Notes: generated by a model not told the origin, from the sequence alone. A stretch of 64,000 bases of DNA from Rhizobium sp. RU33A (GCF_900156055.1 NZ_FTMQ01000001.1:868001-932000), one strand, 5' to 3'. Positions 53,990 through 62,816 are shown, counted from the stretch's first letter. Translations and numbers: made by a program.

Positions 53990-55303
53990 GTGCAGACCAA
54001 TTTCACCGCCGAGCAGCTTGCCGATCCGCATGTCGCGGAGGCCGAAAGCATTCTGCGCAAATGCGTGCATTGCGGCTTCTGCACCGCCACCTGTCCCACC
54101 TATGTGACGCTTGGCAACGAGCTCGATAGCCCGCGCGGTCGCATCTACCTGATCAAGGACATGCTGGAAAACGGCCGCCCAGCGGACGACCAGATCGTCA
54201 CCCATATCGACCGTTGTCTCTCCTGCCTCGCCTGCACGACGACCTGTCCTTCCGGCGTCGACTACATGCATCTGGTCGACCACGCCCGCATCCATATCGA
54301 AAAGACCTACCGCCGCCCGCTGATGAACCGGCTGACCCGCAACATGCTGGCCATGGTCCTGCCTTATCCAGGCCGCTTCCGCTTGGCCTTGAAGCTCGCT
54401 GCCCTCGGGCGTCCATTCGCCGGCATCTTCGATCAGGTGAAGTCCCTGAAGCCTTTGGCCGCCATGTTGAGGCTCGCGCCTTCCAAGGTCGCGCCACCCT
54501 CGGACTTCGCCAGGCCCGCCATTCATGCGGCCTCAGCGACCCGTCGCGGCCGTGTCGCAATCCTCACCGGCTGCGCCCAGCCCGTCCTTGATCCCGGCAT
54601 CAACGAAGCGGCGATCTCGCTGCTGACCCGCCTCGGTGTCGAAGTTATCGTACCCCAGGGCGAGGGCTGCTGCGGCGCGCTCGTCCACCATATGGGCCGC
54701 GAGGAGCAGGCGCTCGACAGCGCCCGCCGCAATGTCGATGTCTGGACCCGCGCCATCGAAGCGGGCGGTCTCGACGCGATCATCGTCACGACCTCGGGCT
54801 GCGGCACGACGATCAAGGACTACGGCCACATGCTGCGCCTCGACCCCGCTTATGCCGAAAAGGCTACGTGCGTCTCGGCGCTCGCGAAGGATGTCACCGA
54901 ATACCTCTCCACCCTCGATCTGCCGATCGCAGAAACAAAGGGCATGACGGTCGCCTATCACTCCGCCTGTTCGCTGCAGCATGGCCAGAAGGTGACGATG
55001 GCGCCGAAACTCCTGCTGAAATTGGCCGGCTTTACCGTGAAGGATCCGCCGGAAGGCCATCTCTGCTGCGGCTCCGCCGGCACCTATAACATCATGCAGC
55101 CGGAGATTTCAGCCAGGCTGAAGGCCCGCAAGGTGAAGAACATCGAGAAGACCAAGCCCGATATCATCGCCGCCGGAAACATTGGCTGCATGACCCAGAT
55201 CGGTTCGGCGACCGGTATACCCGTCGTCCATACGGTCGAGCTGTTGAACTGGGCCTATGGCGGTCCGCGCCCCAAAGCGCTTGATCGCCGCGTCTCGGCC
55301 TGA
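53990..55303 (+). CDS. glcF: Glycolate oxidase iron-sulfur subunit GlcF
   Basis: A 437-residue iron-sulfur subunit of glycolate oxidase. Two 4Fe-4S motifs lie near the N-terminus, CVHCGFCTATCPTYV and CLSCLACTTTCPSGVDYM. Two CCG-type domains follow, with GEGCCGALVHHMGREEQAL and GHLCCGSAGTYNIMQPEIS. It passes electrons from the flavin subunits to the respiratory chain. It starts with GTG at 53990 and GGGAGGA upstream. It ends the glc operon; the next gene has a hairpin across its ribosome binding region. Confidence 0.94.
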   Translation: MQTNFTAEQLADPHVAEAESILRKCVHCGFCTATCPTYVTLGNELDSPRGRIYLIKDMLENGRPADDQIVTHIDRCLSCLACTTTCPSGVDYMHLVDHARIHIEKTYRRPLMNRLTRNMLAMVLPYPGRFRLALKLAALGRPFAGIFDQVKSLKPLAAMLRLAPSKVAPPSDFARPAIHAASATRRGRVAILTGCAQPVLDPGINEAAISLLTRLGVEVIVPQGEGCCGALVHHMGREEQALDSARRNVDVWTRAIEAGGLDAIIVTTSGCGTTIKDYGHMLRLDPAYAEKATCVSALAKDVTEYLSTLDLPIAETKGMTVAYHSACSLQHGQKVTMAPKLLLKLAGFTVKDPPEGHLCCGSAGTYNIMQPEISARLKARKVKNIEKTKPDIIAAGNIGCMTQIGSATGIPVVHTVELLNWAYGGPRPKALDRRVSA

Positions 55304-55335
55304 GCGAATTGTTAAGCGATTTCTGCTAAAACTGC

Positions 55336-55356
55336 CCCGGGATGGAGCATCCCGGG
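55336..55356 (+). promoter_or_regulatory. Hairpin overlapping a ribosome binding site
   Basis: CCCGGGATG (55336-55344) pairs perfectly with CATCCCGGG (55348-55356) around GAG. The right arm runs into the GGGAGG ribosome binding site of the gene starting at 55365. No T-tract follows. It may hold that site closed, or act as the end of the glc transcript. Confidence 0.5.
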
Positions 55357-55364
55357 AGGCCTTC

Positions 55365-55832
55365 ATGGCAAGCAAGAGTCTAGTCGTCGCGGTCGTATTC
55401 CTCTGTCCCTTCGTGACACCGGCGGAGGCAATCGAGCGCATCTACTGCGCCGCGTCCGACACCGTGATCGACATGTCTCTGGAGAGCGGCTTCAGTAGCA
55501 AGGATCAGGAAAAACTGGTGCATTTCCGCGGCATGGCCGGGGTCAAGGACAAGGCTGCCCCATCAGGCTTTCGCCGCTTCCAGATCCGATCCGATATGCT
55601 GCGCCAATACTGGATCGATGATCGTGACCTGCGCTTCAGCATTCATGCCTTCGCTCCGGAGGGCAAGCCTCTCTACCGTATCACCATGTCGATGCTGACC
55701 GATCGCAACTCCGATACCGCCATGCGTTTCAAGGGGCGTTATGATCTGAAGGTGGAGACGCTGGCGCTCGGCGGCGGCGGCGAGACGGTTATCGCCCACG
55801 AGGGCGACATCTTCTGTGACGTGAAGCGCTGA
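55365..55832 (+). CDS. Secreted hypothetical protein downstream of glcF
   Basis: A 155-residue exported protein. The signal peptide SLVVAVVFLCPFVTPAEA ends near residue 21. The mature part contains two cysteines (ERIYCAASDTV and GDIFCDVKR) that may pair, and strand-rich segments (FRRFQIRSDMLRQYWI, YRITMSMLTDRNSDTAMRF). No family recognised. The ATG at 55365 has GGGAGG upstream within the hairpin at 55336-55356. It is 61 bases beyond glcF, so it may be read from the glc promoter. A terminator follows. Confidence 0.7.
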   Translation: MASKSLVVAVVFLCPFVTPAEAIERIYCAASDTVIDMSLESGFSSKDQEKLVHFRGMAGVKDKAAPSGFRRFQIRSDMLRQYWIDDRDLRFSIHAFAPEGKPLYRITMSMLTDRNSDTAMRFKGRYDLKVETLALGGGGETVIAHEGDIFCDVKR

Positions 55833-55849
55833 CAAGCCCTACATATCAA

Positions 55850-55883
55850 AACGGCCGCGCCCCCGTCGGCACGGCCGTTCGTT
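55850..55883 (+). terminator. Terminator after secreted hypothetical gene
   Basis: AACGGCCG (55850-55857) pairs with CGGCCGTT (55872-55879), followed by CGTTTTA. It lies between convergent genes. Confidence 0.7.
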
Positions 55884-55902
55884 TTACAGGTATCGCGTCG
55901 GC

Positions 55903-56589
55903 TCAGCCGCCGAAGATCGTGCGCAGGATGTCGACGCCCTTGTCGTCGAAGGAGACGTCGCCCTGGCGGTTGCCCGGACCGATGACGATAACCTTGGAGC
56001 CGATATCGGCGCGCTCGTAGAGATGCTCGACATCCTTGTTCATCATCCGAATGCAGCCCGAGGACATGTTGAGACCGATGGTCCAGGGCTGGTTCGTGCC
56101 ATGGATGCGGAAGATCGTATCGCGGCCGCCCTTGTAGAGATACATGGCGCGCGCGCCGAGCGGATTGTCCGGTCCGCCTTCCTGCACGACCGGCAAGATA
56201 TGGCCCTTGGCGGCTTCGCGGCGGCGCATTTCTGCCGGCGGGCGCCATGACGGCCATTCCGCCTTGCGGCCGATCTTCACCACGCCCGACCAGCCGAAGC
56301 CTTCGCGGCCGACGCCGACGCCGTAGCGGGTCGCGCGGTTGTTGCCCTCGACATAGTAGAGAAACTTGTTGTTGGTATCGATGATGATCGTGCCTGGCTT
56401 TTCGTCCGTCGTCAGGCGCACGACCTTCCTCTTGAACTTTTCCGGCACTTCCCTGCGCTGCTGCGAAACAAGCGTGACGTCATTCGTCGTCTCGATGCGA
56501 TTGAGGCTGATGGCGCTGGCGGGCGCCGGCAAGGCGATGGTAAGCGCGATAACCGCCACCGCCGCCTTGCGAAGAGTCGTGTTGAACAT
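55903..56589 (-). CDS. L,D-transpeptidase (YkuD), short form
   Basis: A 228-residue periplasmic L,D-transpeptidase, which cross-links peptidoglycan or attaches proteins to it. A signal peptide (VAVIALTIALPAPASAI, about residues 12-29) precedes a short linker. The YkuD domain opens GTIIIDTNNKFLYYVEGNNR and contains the catalytic motif in FRIHGTNQPWTIGLN plus MSSGCIRMMNKDVEHLY, where the cysteine is the nucleophile. The ATG at 56589 has AGGGGGA upstream. A second L,D-transpeptidase lies 91 bases upstream on the same strand. Confidence 0.92.
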   Translation of the reverse strand: MFNTTLRKAAVAVIALTIALPAPASAISLNRIETTNDVTLVSQQRREVPEKFKRKVVRLTTDEKPGTIIIDTNNKFLYYVEGNNRATRYGVGVGREGFGWSGVVKIGRKAEWPSWRPPAEMRRREAAKGHILPVVQEGGPDNPLGARAMYLYKGGRDTIFRIHGTNQPWTIGLNMSSGCIRMMNKDVEHLYERADIGSKVIVIGPGNRQGDVSFDDKGVDILRTIFGG

Positions 56590-56680
56590 AAGCAATCCCC
56601 CTGATTTTCAGGGCTTAGAGCCTAGCCGCTTCGCCTATCAAAGCAAGCGCTAATCGATGTATTGTGATATTGCCTGTGCC

Positions 56681-57502
56681 TCAGATCACAATGACCTTGG
56701 TGCCGACCTTCACCCGCTCATAGAGATCCGTCACATCCTCGTTGCGCATGCGGATGCAGCCGGAGGAGACCCCGTTGCCGATCGACCAGGGCGCGTTGGT
56801 CCCATGAATGCGGTAGAGCGTTGAGCCGAGATAGAGCGCGCGGGCACCCAAAGGATTTTCCGGGCCGCCGGGCATATGTGCGGGCAGGAAGTGCCCCTTG
56901 GCGGCCTCGCGGGCGATCATCTCCTGCGGCGGGCGCCAGTCCGGCCATTCGCGCTTGGAAGTCACCTTGTGCGTGCCGGCCCATTCGAAGCCCGGCTTAC
57001 CGACGCCGACACCGTAGCGCTTTGCCATGCCGTCGGCCATGACGAGATAGAGGAAGCGCTCGCGCGTATCGATCACGATCGTACCCAGCTTGTGCTTGGT
57101 CTGGTACTGGACCATCTGCGGCAGGAATTTCGGCTCGATCTGGGTGCGCACCGGCTTGTCCGGCCGCATCGCCACCTGTTGCGGCGCCGGCTGCTGCTGG
57201 GGGAAAAGCACGCGCCGCTGCTGCACGAGACGACGCTGCTGCTGCACCGGCTGCTGGCGCAGCACCTGTTGCGGCTGAACGACGACCCGCTGGCGACCCG
57301 CCGGAACGACCTGACGTTGGCGCTGCGGCATCGCGGAACTGCGCGTCTGCGCTGGCACGCCACCCAGCTGCAACACCCAGGAGGCCTGCAGATCAGGGCT
57401 CACCATGACGGGTGGGCGGCTCTGGTAGCGATCATTGGCATGGACGGGCAAGGCAATCGACAGGCTGGTCAGCAGGGCCAGAAAAAGGGAACTCTTCGAC
57501 AT
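56681..57502 (-). CDS. L,D-transpeptidase (YkuD) with Gln-rich linker
   Basis: A 273-residue periplasmic L,D-transpeptidase. The signal peptide SLFLALLTSLSIALPVHA (residues 4-22) is followed by about 90 residues rich in Gln, Arg, Pro and Val (VVPAGRQRVVVQPQQVLRQQ and similar), probably a flexible linker across or into the cell wall. The YkuD domain begins near residue 140 with GTIVIDTRERFLYLVMADGM and has YRIHGTNAPWSIGNG and VSSGCIRMRNEDVTDLYERV. The open frame extends far upstream, but the signal peptide fixes the start at 57502. Paralogue of the next gene. Confidence 0.92.
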   Translation of the reverse strand: MSKSSLFLALLTSLSIALPVHANDRYQSRPPVMVSPDLQASWVLQLGGVPAQTRSSAMPQRQRQVVPAGRQRVVVQPQQVLRQQPVQQQRRLVQQRRVLFPQQQPAPQQVAMRPDKPVRTQIEPKFLPQMVQYQTKHKLGTIVIDTRERFLYLVMADGMAKRYGVGVGKPGFEWAGTHKVTSKREWPDWRPPQEMIAREAAKGHFLPAHMPGGPENPLGARALYLGSTLYRIHGTNAPWSIGNGVSSGCIRMRNEDVTDLYERVKVGTKVIVI

Positions 57503-57706
57503 CGGACAACTCACGAACTTGGGACCGGATGCGGCGGCACGACATGCCGCCAATTCCAGCCGATCGTGCCAGAGCGGAGGCCGCCAATTGGTAAAGAGGC
57601 GTTCATGAAAATGCGATCGAGCCCGTAAACCTTTCGGAAGGGTTAGCAGCCGGTTTGGAAAAATCGTGAACAAATGGTAAACGCGTTTCCGCATGGGGAG
57701 AATCGC

Positions 57707-58342
57707 ATGGACATGATCGCGGAAGGCCTGATCCGGGGAGAGGACGGTCTCGACCGTTGCTTCTGGCATGGCGGCCTCGAAGACTATCGCCGCTATCATG
57801 ACGAGGAATGGGGCCGCCCGGTCACGGAGGATGTCAGGCTCTTCGAGAAGATCTGCCTGGAAGGCTTCCAATCCGGCCTCTCCTGGCTGACGATCCTGAG
57901 AAAGCGCGAGAATTTCCGCGCAGCCTTTGCCGGCTTCGACTTTCATCAGGTCGCCCACTTCGGCGATGACGAGATTGCCCGATGCCTGGCGGACGCGGGC
58001 ATCATCCGCCATCGCGGCAAAATCGTCTCGACCATCAACAACGCCCGCCATGCGATCGACCTCACGGCGGAATTCGGCTCGCTGTCTCGTTACTTCTGGA
58101 GTTACGAACCCGACGCATCGGAACGCCCGGAACGCATGGACTATGCAACACTCAGGGCCAATCCGACCTCGCCCACCTCGATCCGCCTGTCGAAGGATCT
58201 GAAGAAGCGTGGCTGGACCTTTGTTGGCCCGACAACGGTCTATGCCTTCATGCAGGCCATGGGCCTGGTCAATGACCATATCGAAGGCTGCTGCCGTCGC
58301 GCGCCGACCGAGGAACTTCGGTCCCGGCTCGTCCGCCCCTGA
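57707..58342 (+). CDS. tag: DNA-3-methyladenine glycosylase I
   Basis: A 211-residue Tag-family base-excision enzyme that removes 3-methyladenine from DNA. The N-terminal CFWHGGLEDYRRYHDEEWGR corresponds to the zinc-ligand cysteine and histidine, followed by FEKICLEGFQSGLSWLTILR and KRENFRAAFAGFDFHQVA. The second zinc pair is in LVNDHIEGCCRRAP near the end; the late FVGPTTVYAFMQAMG is typical. Length matches the family. GGGGAGA precedes the ATG at 57707. Stands alone between convergent and divergent genes. Confidence 0.95.
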   Translation: MDMIAEGLIRGEDGLDRCFWHGGLEDYRRYHDEEWGRPVTEDVRLFEKICLEGFQSGLSWLTILRKRENFRAAFAGFDFHQVAHFGDDEIARCLADAGIIRHRGKIVSTINNARHAIDLTAEFGSLSRYFWSYEPDASERPERMDYATLRANPTSPTSIRLSKDLKKRGWTFVGPTTVYAFMQAMGLVNDHIEGCCRRAPTEELRSRLVRP

Positions 58343-59047
58343 CTAGGCCAGGCTGGCGACGAGATCAGGTACATGCCCGAGATCCGGGATCTCGCGGAAG
58401 CGCGGCGCCTCCTCGGGCTTGTCGACATGCTCCAGCACCCAGGTCAGTTCATGCGGCACGAACACGCCCCAGGCGCCGGCGGCGATCGCCGGCACGATGT
58501 CTGACTTCAGCGAATTGCCGATCATCATCCCCCGCTCCGGTCCTTCGCCATGTTTGCCGAAGATCCGCCGATAGGTGGTGGCGGTCTTGTCCGAGACGAT
58601 CTCGACTGCGTCGAAATAGTCGCCGAGCCCGGATTGCGCGAGCTTGCGTTCCTGGTCGAAGAGATCGCCCTTGGTGATCAGCACAAGGAAGTACTTTCCC
58701 GAAAGCTCCTCCAGCGCATCACGCGCATGCGGCAGGCATTCGACGGGGTGGCTTAAGAGATCGCGCCCGATCGCCAGGATTTCTGATATCACGGAGGAGG
58801 GTGCGCGGCCCTCGGTGATCTCCAACGCCGTCTCGATCATCGACAGGGTAAAACCTTTGATGCCGAAGCCGTAATGGGCGAGGTTGCGCTTCTCGGCCTC
58901 CAGCAAGCGCTCGGATACATGCTCGCCCTCGGCAAACTCGGAGAGCAGGCTGCGGAAATGGCTTTCGGTCAGCTTGTAATACTGCTCGTTCTGCCAGAGC
59001 GTGTCGTCGGCATCGAAGCCGATCACGGAGACAGGGCGGTTGGACAT
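58343..59047 (-). CDS. HAD superfamily hydrolase
   Basis: A 234-residue haloacid dehalogenase-type hydrolase. Motif I is VIGFDADDTLWQNEQYY, motif II FLVLITKGDLFDQERKL, the lysine is around VEIVSDKTATTYRRIF and motif IV GMMIGNSLKSDIVPAIAAGA. The cap between I and II (about 20-95) is helical. The family includes phosphatases of sugar phosphates and nucleotides; the substrate is unknown. It ends one base after the tag stop, so the two genes converge. Confidence 0.85.
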   Translation of the reverse strand: MSNRPVSVIGFDADDTLWQNEQYYKLTESHFRSLLSEFAEGEHVSERLLEAEKRNLAHYGFGIKGFTLSMIETALEITEGRAPSSVISEILAIGRDLLSHPVECLPHARDALEELSGKYFLVLITKGDLFDQERKLAQSGLGDYFDAVEIVSDKTATTYRRIFGKHGEGPERGMMIGNSLKSDIVPAIAAGAWGVFVPHELTWVLEHVDKPEEAPRFREIPDLGHVPDLVASLA

Positions 59048-59146
59048 GACGCCTCCTTATCGATCAGGAGGGGGCAGACTAATCCGTCTCTCGGGCAAAG
59101 CAATGGCGCCCTTGAGCGCCATTGCAGTTTCGAGATTGGGCGGAGC

Positions 59147-59545
59147 TTACTGGCCGTTCTTGGCAAGCCACGCCTTCATCATGGCGATCTCGCCTTCCTG
59201 GGCAGCGATCACCTCTTCGGCGAGCTTGCGGATCTCGGGATCCTTGCCGTACTCCAGAACGATCTTGGCCATGTCGATGGCGCCCTGATGGTGCGGGATC
59301 ATGCCCTGCACGAAATCGACATCGGCATTGCCGGTGAGCGGCACGGCCATGTCCTTGTGCATCTTGGCATTGGCCTCGGCAAAAGCCTTGGACGACGGGC
59401 TGTCGCCCATCGCGCCGTGATCCATGCTGCTATGGTCCATGGAAGACATGTCGTGGCCCTGATGCATGCTGTTGTCCTGGGCAAGGACAGCGGACGTGGA
59501 AAGTGCGGTCGCAAGCGACGCCGCAACGAAAAAGGTCTTCAGCAT
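59147..59545 (-). CDS. DUF305 family exported protein
   Basis: A 132-residue secreted DUF305 protein. The signal peptide (LKTFFVAASLATALSTSAVLA, about residues 2-21) is followed by a His/Met/Asp/Ser-rich segment (MHQGHDMSSMDHSSMDHGAM) that could bind copper. The helical domain has DVDFVQGMIPHHQGAIDMAK, the family's conserved HHQGA motif, and GKDPEIRKLAEEVIAAQEGE. DUF305 proteins are often near copper genes. The neighbouring exported protein upstream could be a partner. Confidence 0.9.
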   Translation of the reverse strand: MLKTFFVAASLATALSTSAVLAQDNSMHQGHDMSSMDHSSMDHGAMGDSPSSKAFAEANAKMHKDMAVPLTGNADVDFVQGMIPHHQGAIDMAKIVLEYGKDPEIRKLAEEVIAAQEGEIAMMKAWLAKNGQ

Positions 59546-59610
59546 TGAAATCTCCTGTGCTGATCGATGATGGAATTGCGCGAAGCCAAAGGCCGCGCGG
59601 TGTCATCGGA

Positions 59611-60006
59611 TCAGGCACGGGGAGGGGGTGTCGCAGGTGCACGCAGCTGGGACACGAGCCTTGAGGGAAGCGCTGATGCTTCTGCGGCCCGCGCCGGCTC
59701 GCCGCTGTCGACAAGCACGGTCTCGGCCGGCAGCGTTAGACATGCCGCGCAATGCCAGACCGATTTCATCGGCTTGGAAGGATGATCGAGATCTCCATCA
59801 GCAGCATCCGCAATTGAAAGTCCTGCAGCCGAATGCGGACAATCGATATCCGCCATCGCGGTAGAGGCTATGACCGGCTCGAGAAGATCGCCGGTGGCAT
59901 CCATCGCCTGCGCCGCGGGCATCGCCATGGCCGACATGCCGGTCATGGGCATTGCACCATAGGCAAGCGCTGCGACGAGCAGCAGGAGGCGGGCGAGTGA
60001 TGTCAT
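59611..60006 (-). CDS. Small secreted hypothetical protein
   Basis: A 131-residue exported protein with a signal peptide (LARLLLLVAALAYGAMPMTG, about residues 4-30). The mature part has a Met/Ala-rich opening, two widely spaced cysteines and a WHCAACLTLPAE motif with a C-x-x-C pair, followed by an Ala/Pro-rich tail. The layout resembles DUF2946-like proteins seen near metal genes, but the match is loose. It lies directly upstream of the DUF305 gene on the same strand. The start at 60006 is chosen to place the signal peptide first. Confidence 0.6.
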   Translation of the reverse strand: MTSLARLLLLVAALAYGAMPMTGMSAMAMPAAQAMDATGDLLEPVIASTAMADIDCPHSAAGLSIADAADGDLDHPSKPMKSVWHCAACLTLPAETVLVDSGEPARAAEASALPSRLVSQLRAPATPPPRA

Positions 60007-60052
60007 GGAGGGAAGATGGGCTGCGATCGGGACGAAAGCAAGGCCGGCGAAC

Positions 60053-60799
60053 TTACCGGGCAATCACACGATGCAGGATCTGGTAGTCCGGGCTTTCCTC
60101 GCCGAAGGGGATCACCGGCCAGTCCCATTCGGCCCGGACATCCCCCAGATCTGCTCCGTACATCAGATCGACCGTTTCGTGACGCCCCCCACCGCGGTCG
60201 ATGACCGTGTAGCTGACATCTGTGACGAGGCAGGTCTCGGCCGAAACCTGCGCCAGAGCCTCGGCATGCGCGCCGATCACCTGACGAAGGAGAGCGCCCT
60301 TGTCCGCATGACCGTCAAGCCGTCGCGCGGCGCCAATCCCGATCTGAGATAGCAGATTGGCTGAAACGACGAGGTCGAGATAAGGCACCTGACGGAGAAA
60401 CGCGAGCGGCTCGGTCGGCTGGCCGGCGAGCAAGGCATCAAGGCCGGAAAGGTCCCGCTCGATCAGCCGGACATTCTTCAGCCGCTTCACTGCCAGCCAG
60501 CCCCGCACGCTGGCCAGATGCACGAGATCGACGAGCACCACCGCGTCGAACAGCCGTGAAAGCTCGGTCACTGGCACATCCCGCAACAGCCCTGAACCGA
60601 GCACCACCACCGTGCGCCGCTGCCGGCATCCTTCAGCCGCCGCGAGAATGGCCGCCTTCGTCCGACGCTCATGCTCGGCCCATGCCGCATGGCAGCGACT
60701 GGCACGCGCCCAGAGATTGACGGAGGAACGGATGAACGGACGATGCGCGACAGAGGTCAGCGGCCAGCTCGCGGCATAGTTCAGGGCTTCAAGGATCAT
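60053..60799 (-). CDS. Uncharacterised protein with Rossmann-like segment
   Basis: A 248-residue cytoplasmic protein of no family I can name. A VVVLGSGLLRDVPVTELSRL segment followed by VVLVDLVHLASVRGWL looks like the nucleotide-binding half of a Rossmann fold and could suit a SAM-dependent methyltransferase. RQVPYLDLVVSANLLSQIGI would be the post-motif strand. A GGGRHETVDLMYGADLGDVR stretch lies near the end. No catalytic residues can be assigned. Between the secreted hypothetical gene and the divergent hisS. Confidence 0.65.
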   Translation of the reverse strand: MILEALNYAASWPLTSVAHRPFIRSSVNLWARASRCHAAWAEHERRTKAAILAAAEGCRQRRTVVVLGSGLLRDVPVTELSRLFDAVVLVDLVHLASVRGWLAVKRLKNVRLIERDLSGLDALLAGQPTEPLAFLRQVPYLDLVVSANLLSQIGIGAARRLDGHADKGALLRQVIGAHAEALAQVSAETCLVTDVSYTVIDRGGGRHETVDLMYGADLGDVRAEWDWPVIPFGEESPDYQILHRVIAR

Positions 60800-60949
60800 G
60801 TCTTACCTTTCGAGGAGGCTCCGGTATAATGTTGCCCTCATCTATTTTCCAGCATCCCCGCTTCACCCCACCCGCCTTCGCCCTTGCCGCCAAATCCTTG
60901 ATCCTCTAAGACACCGGCACCTTTTTGAAACGAAATTCCGGTTGTCATC

Positions 60950-62611
60950 ATGAGCGATAAGAACAAGAAGCCCCAGAAGCTGAAGGCCCGCCTGCCGCGC
61001 GGCTTCGTCGATCGCGAGGCTGCCGATATCCGCGCTGCCAACCAGATGATGGAGACCATCCGCGAGGTCTATGAGCGGTACGGCTTCGACCCGATCGAGA
61101 CCCCGCTCTTCGAATATACCGATGCACTCGGCAAGTTCCTGCCGGATAGCGACCGTCCGAACGAAGGCGTCTTCTCGCTGCAGGACGACGACGAGCAGTG
61201 GATGTCGCTGCGCTACGACCTGACCGCCCCCATGGCGCGTCATGTCGCGGAGAACTTCCAGGAAATCCAGCTGCCCTTCCGCACCTATCGCGCCGGCTAT
61301 GTGTTCCGCAACGAGAAGCCAGGCCCGGGCCGCTTCCGCCAGTTCATGCAGTTCGATGCCGACACCGTCGGCGCACCCGGCGTCCAGTCCGATGCCGAAA
61401 TGTGCATGATGATGGCCGACACGCTGGAAGCGCTCGGCATCAAGCGCGGCGACTATGTCATCCGGGTCAACAACCGCGCGCTTCTCGATGCCGTCTTGAA
61501 CGCACGTGGCATTCGCGAAGACCAAAAAATTGATGTCCTACGCAGCTTAGACAAATTCGACAAATTCGGATGGGACGGCGTCTTTCAGCTTTTGACGACC
61601 GGACGCCGAGATGAAAGTGGAGACGTCACCAAGGGCGTAGGTCTGTCTCTGGATCAAGCACGGTCTTTGTATAGGCTGTTCGGAACGCCGACCGTAGTGA
61701 GCGGTGACAGTCAGCCTTTGGTGATTAAGATTGGTCAGGAGACGATCTCTTGGCCTAAATCACGCTTGGAATTCTTCGCTGACTTCAAGCGAGATGAAAA
61801 GCCTGTTTTTTCCGAGGAAGAAGTTCAGTCTGGGTCCGTGGACTGGCTGCTCCCTCTGATGATTTTGCTGTCGGACCCAATCGACGGGAATCAAGTTGAT
61901 TTCCAGCCTCTTATTCAGGTCTTCGACATTAGCTCTCTCGTCAGATCTGCTGGCTATGGCGAGGATCGCATCAAGATCGATCCATCCTGCGTCCGCGGCC
62001 TCGAATACTACACCGGCCCCGTCTATGAAGCCGAACTCACCTTCGACGTCACCAACGAAAAGGGCGAAAAGGTCGTCTTCGGCTCGGTCGGCGGCGGCGG
62101 GCGTTATGATGGCCTCGTCTCGCGCTTCATGGGCCAGCCGGTTCCGGCCACCGGCTTCTCGATCGGCGTCTCGCGCCTGATGACGGCGCTGAAGAATCTC
62201 GGCAAGCTCGGTCAGGACGACGTGCTTGGCCCCGTCCTCGTCACCGTCATGGATGGCGATGTCGAAAGCATGGGCCGCTATCAGCGCTTCACGCAGGCTT
62301 TGCGCGCGGAAGGCATCCGCGCCGAAATGTACCAGGGCAACTGGAAGAAATTCGGCAACCAGCTGAAATATGCCGACCGCCGTGGCGCGCCGATCGCGAT
62401 CATTCAGGGTGGTGATGAGCGGGCTCAAGGCGTCGTGCAGATCAAGGACCTGATCGAGGGCAAGCGGCTGTCGGGCGAAATCACCGACAATGCCGAATGG
62501 CGCGAGGCTCGTGTGGCACAGGAAGTCGTGGCCGAGGCCGAGCTGGTGGCCAAGGTCAAGGAAATCCTGGCTGCCCAGGCGGAAGATCGTCGTCGGGCGA
62601 AGGGCGTTTGA
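60950..62611 (+). CDS. hisS: Histidyl-tRNA synthetase with an atypical central segment
   Basis: A 553-residue class II histidyl-tRNA synthetase. Motif 1 is in [20 protein letters not shown], motif 2 [20 protein letters not shown], and the histidine-binding [15 protein letters not shown] and motif 3 [15 protein letters not shown] follow; the C-terminal anticodon domain ends with the [19 protein letters not shown] region. Residues about 190-340 (bases 61520-61970) use different codons and have lower GC than both flanks, and the protein is roughly 50 residues longer than the rhizobial forms I remember. The reading frame is intact and the catalytic motifs are present. hisZ follows after a palindromic element, in the order hisS-hisZ-hisG. 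Confidence 0.93.
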   Translation: MSDKNKKPQKLKARLPRGFVDREAADIRAANQMMETIREVYERYGFDPIETPLFEYTDALGKFLPDSDRPNEGVFSLQDDDEQWMSLRYDLTAPMARHVAENFQEIQLPFRTYRAGYVFRNEKPGPGRFRQFMQFDADTVGAPGVQSDAEMCMMMADTLEALGIKRGDYVIRVNNRALLDAVLNARGIREDQKIDVLRSLDKFDKFGWDGVFQLLTTGRRDESGDVTKGVGLSLDQARSLYRLFGTPTVVSGDSQPLVIKIGQETISWPKSRLEFFADFKRDEKPVFSEEEVQSGSVDWLLPLMILLSDPIDGNQVDFQPLIQVFDISSLVRSAGYGEDRIKIDPSCVRGLEYYTGPVYEAELTFDVTNEKGEKVVFGSVGGGGRYDGLVSRFMGQPVPATGFSIGVSRLMTALKNLGKLGQDDVLGPVLVTVMDGDVESMGRYQRFTQALRAEGIRAEMYQGNWKKFGNQLKYADRRGAPIAIIQGGDERAQGVVQIKDLIEGKRLSGEITDNAEWREARVAQEVVAEAELVAKVKEILAAQAEDRRRAKGV

Positions 62612-62642
62612 TGTCTGAGCGGGTGGCTTTTCCCCTCCCCAA

Positions 62643-62766
62643 CCCTCCCCACAAGGGGGAGGGAGCCGGTCGGCGCATGTCGCCTGCGCCGGGGGGCGCC
62701 TCATCGCAGCGCGTGGCTATTGAGACGGGCGCCCGCCCCAAATCTTCTCCCCCCTTGTGGGGGAGA
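62643..62766. repeat. Palindromic elements between hisS and hisZ
   Basis: CCCTCCCC (62643-62650) pairs with GGGGAGGG (62656-62663); TCTCCCCC (62746-62753) pairs with GGGGGAGA (62759-62766). Both loops contain the sequence ACAAG or its complement, so the two ends also resemble each other in reverse. This is the pattern of rhizobial intergenic palindromic elements. It occupies most of the 205-base hisS-hisZ gap. Confidence 0.65.
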
Positions 62767-62816
62767 TGGGCGGCAGCCCAGAGGGGGTCTTCTCTCGAAA
62801 TCGCAGGACCTACCCC

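Noticed and set aside
59611..60006. Anti-sigma or copper-chaperone identity for the CxxC protein
   Set aside because: The CAAC motif alone is too little; no heavy-metal-associated domain or zinc-binding anti-sigma pattern is present.
61760..62704. Minus-strand open frame across the odd hisS segment
   Set aside because: I checked whether the unusual composition reflected a separate gene; the hisS frame stays open and in register on both sides, so the minus frame is a shadow.
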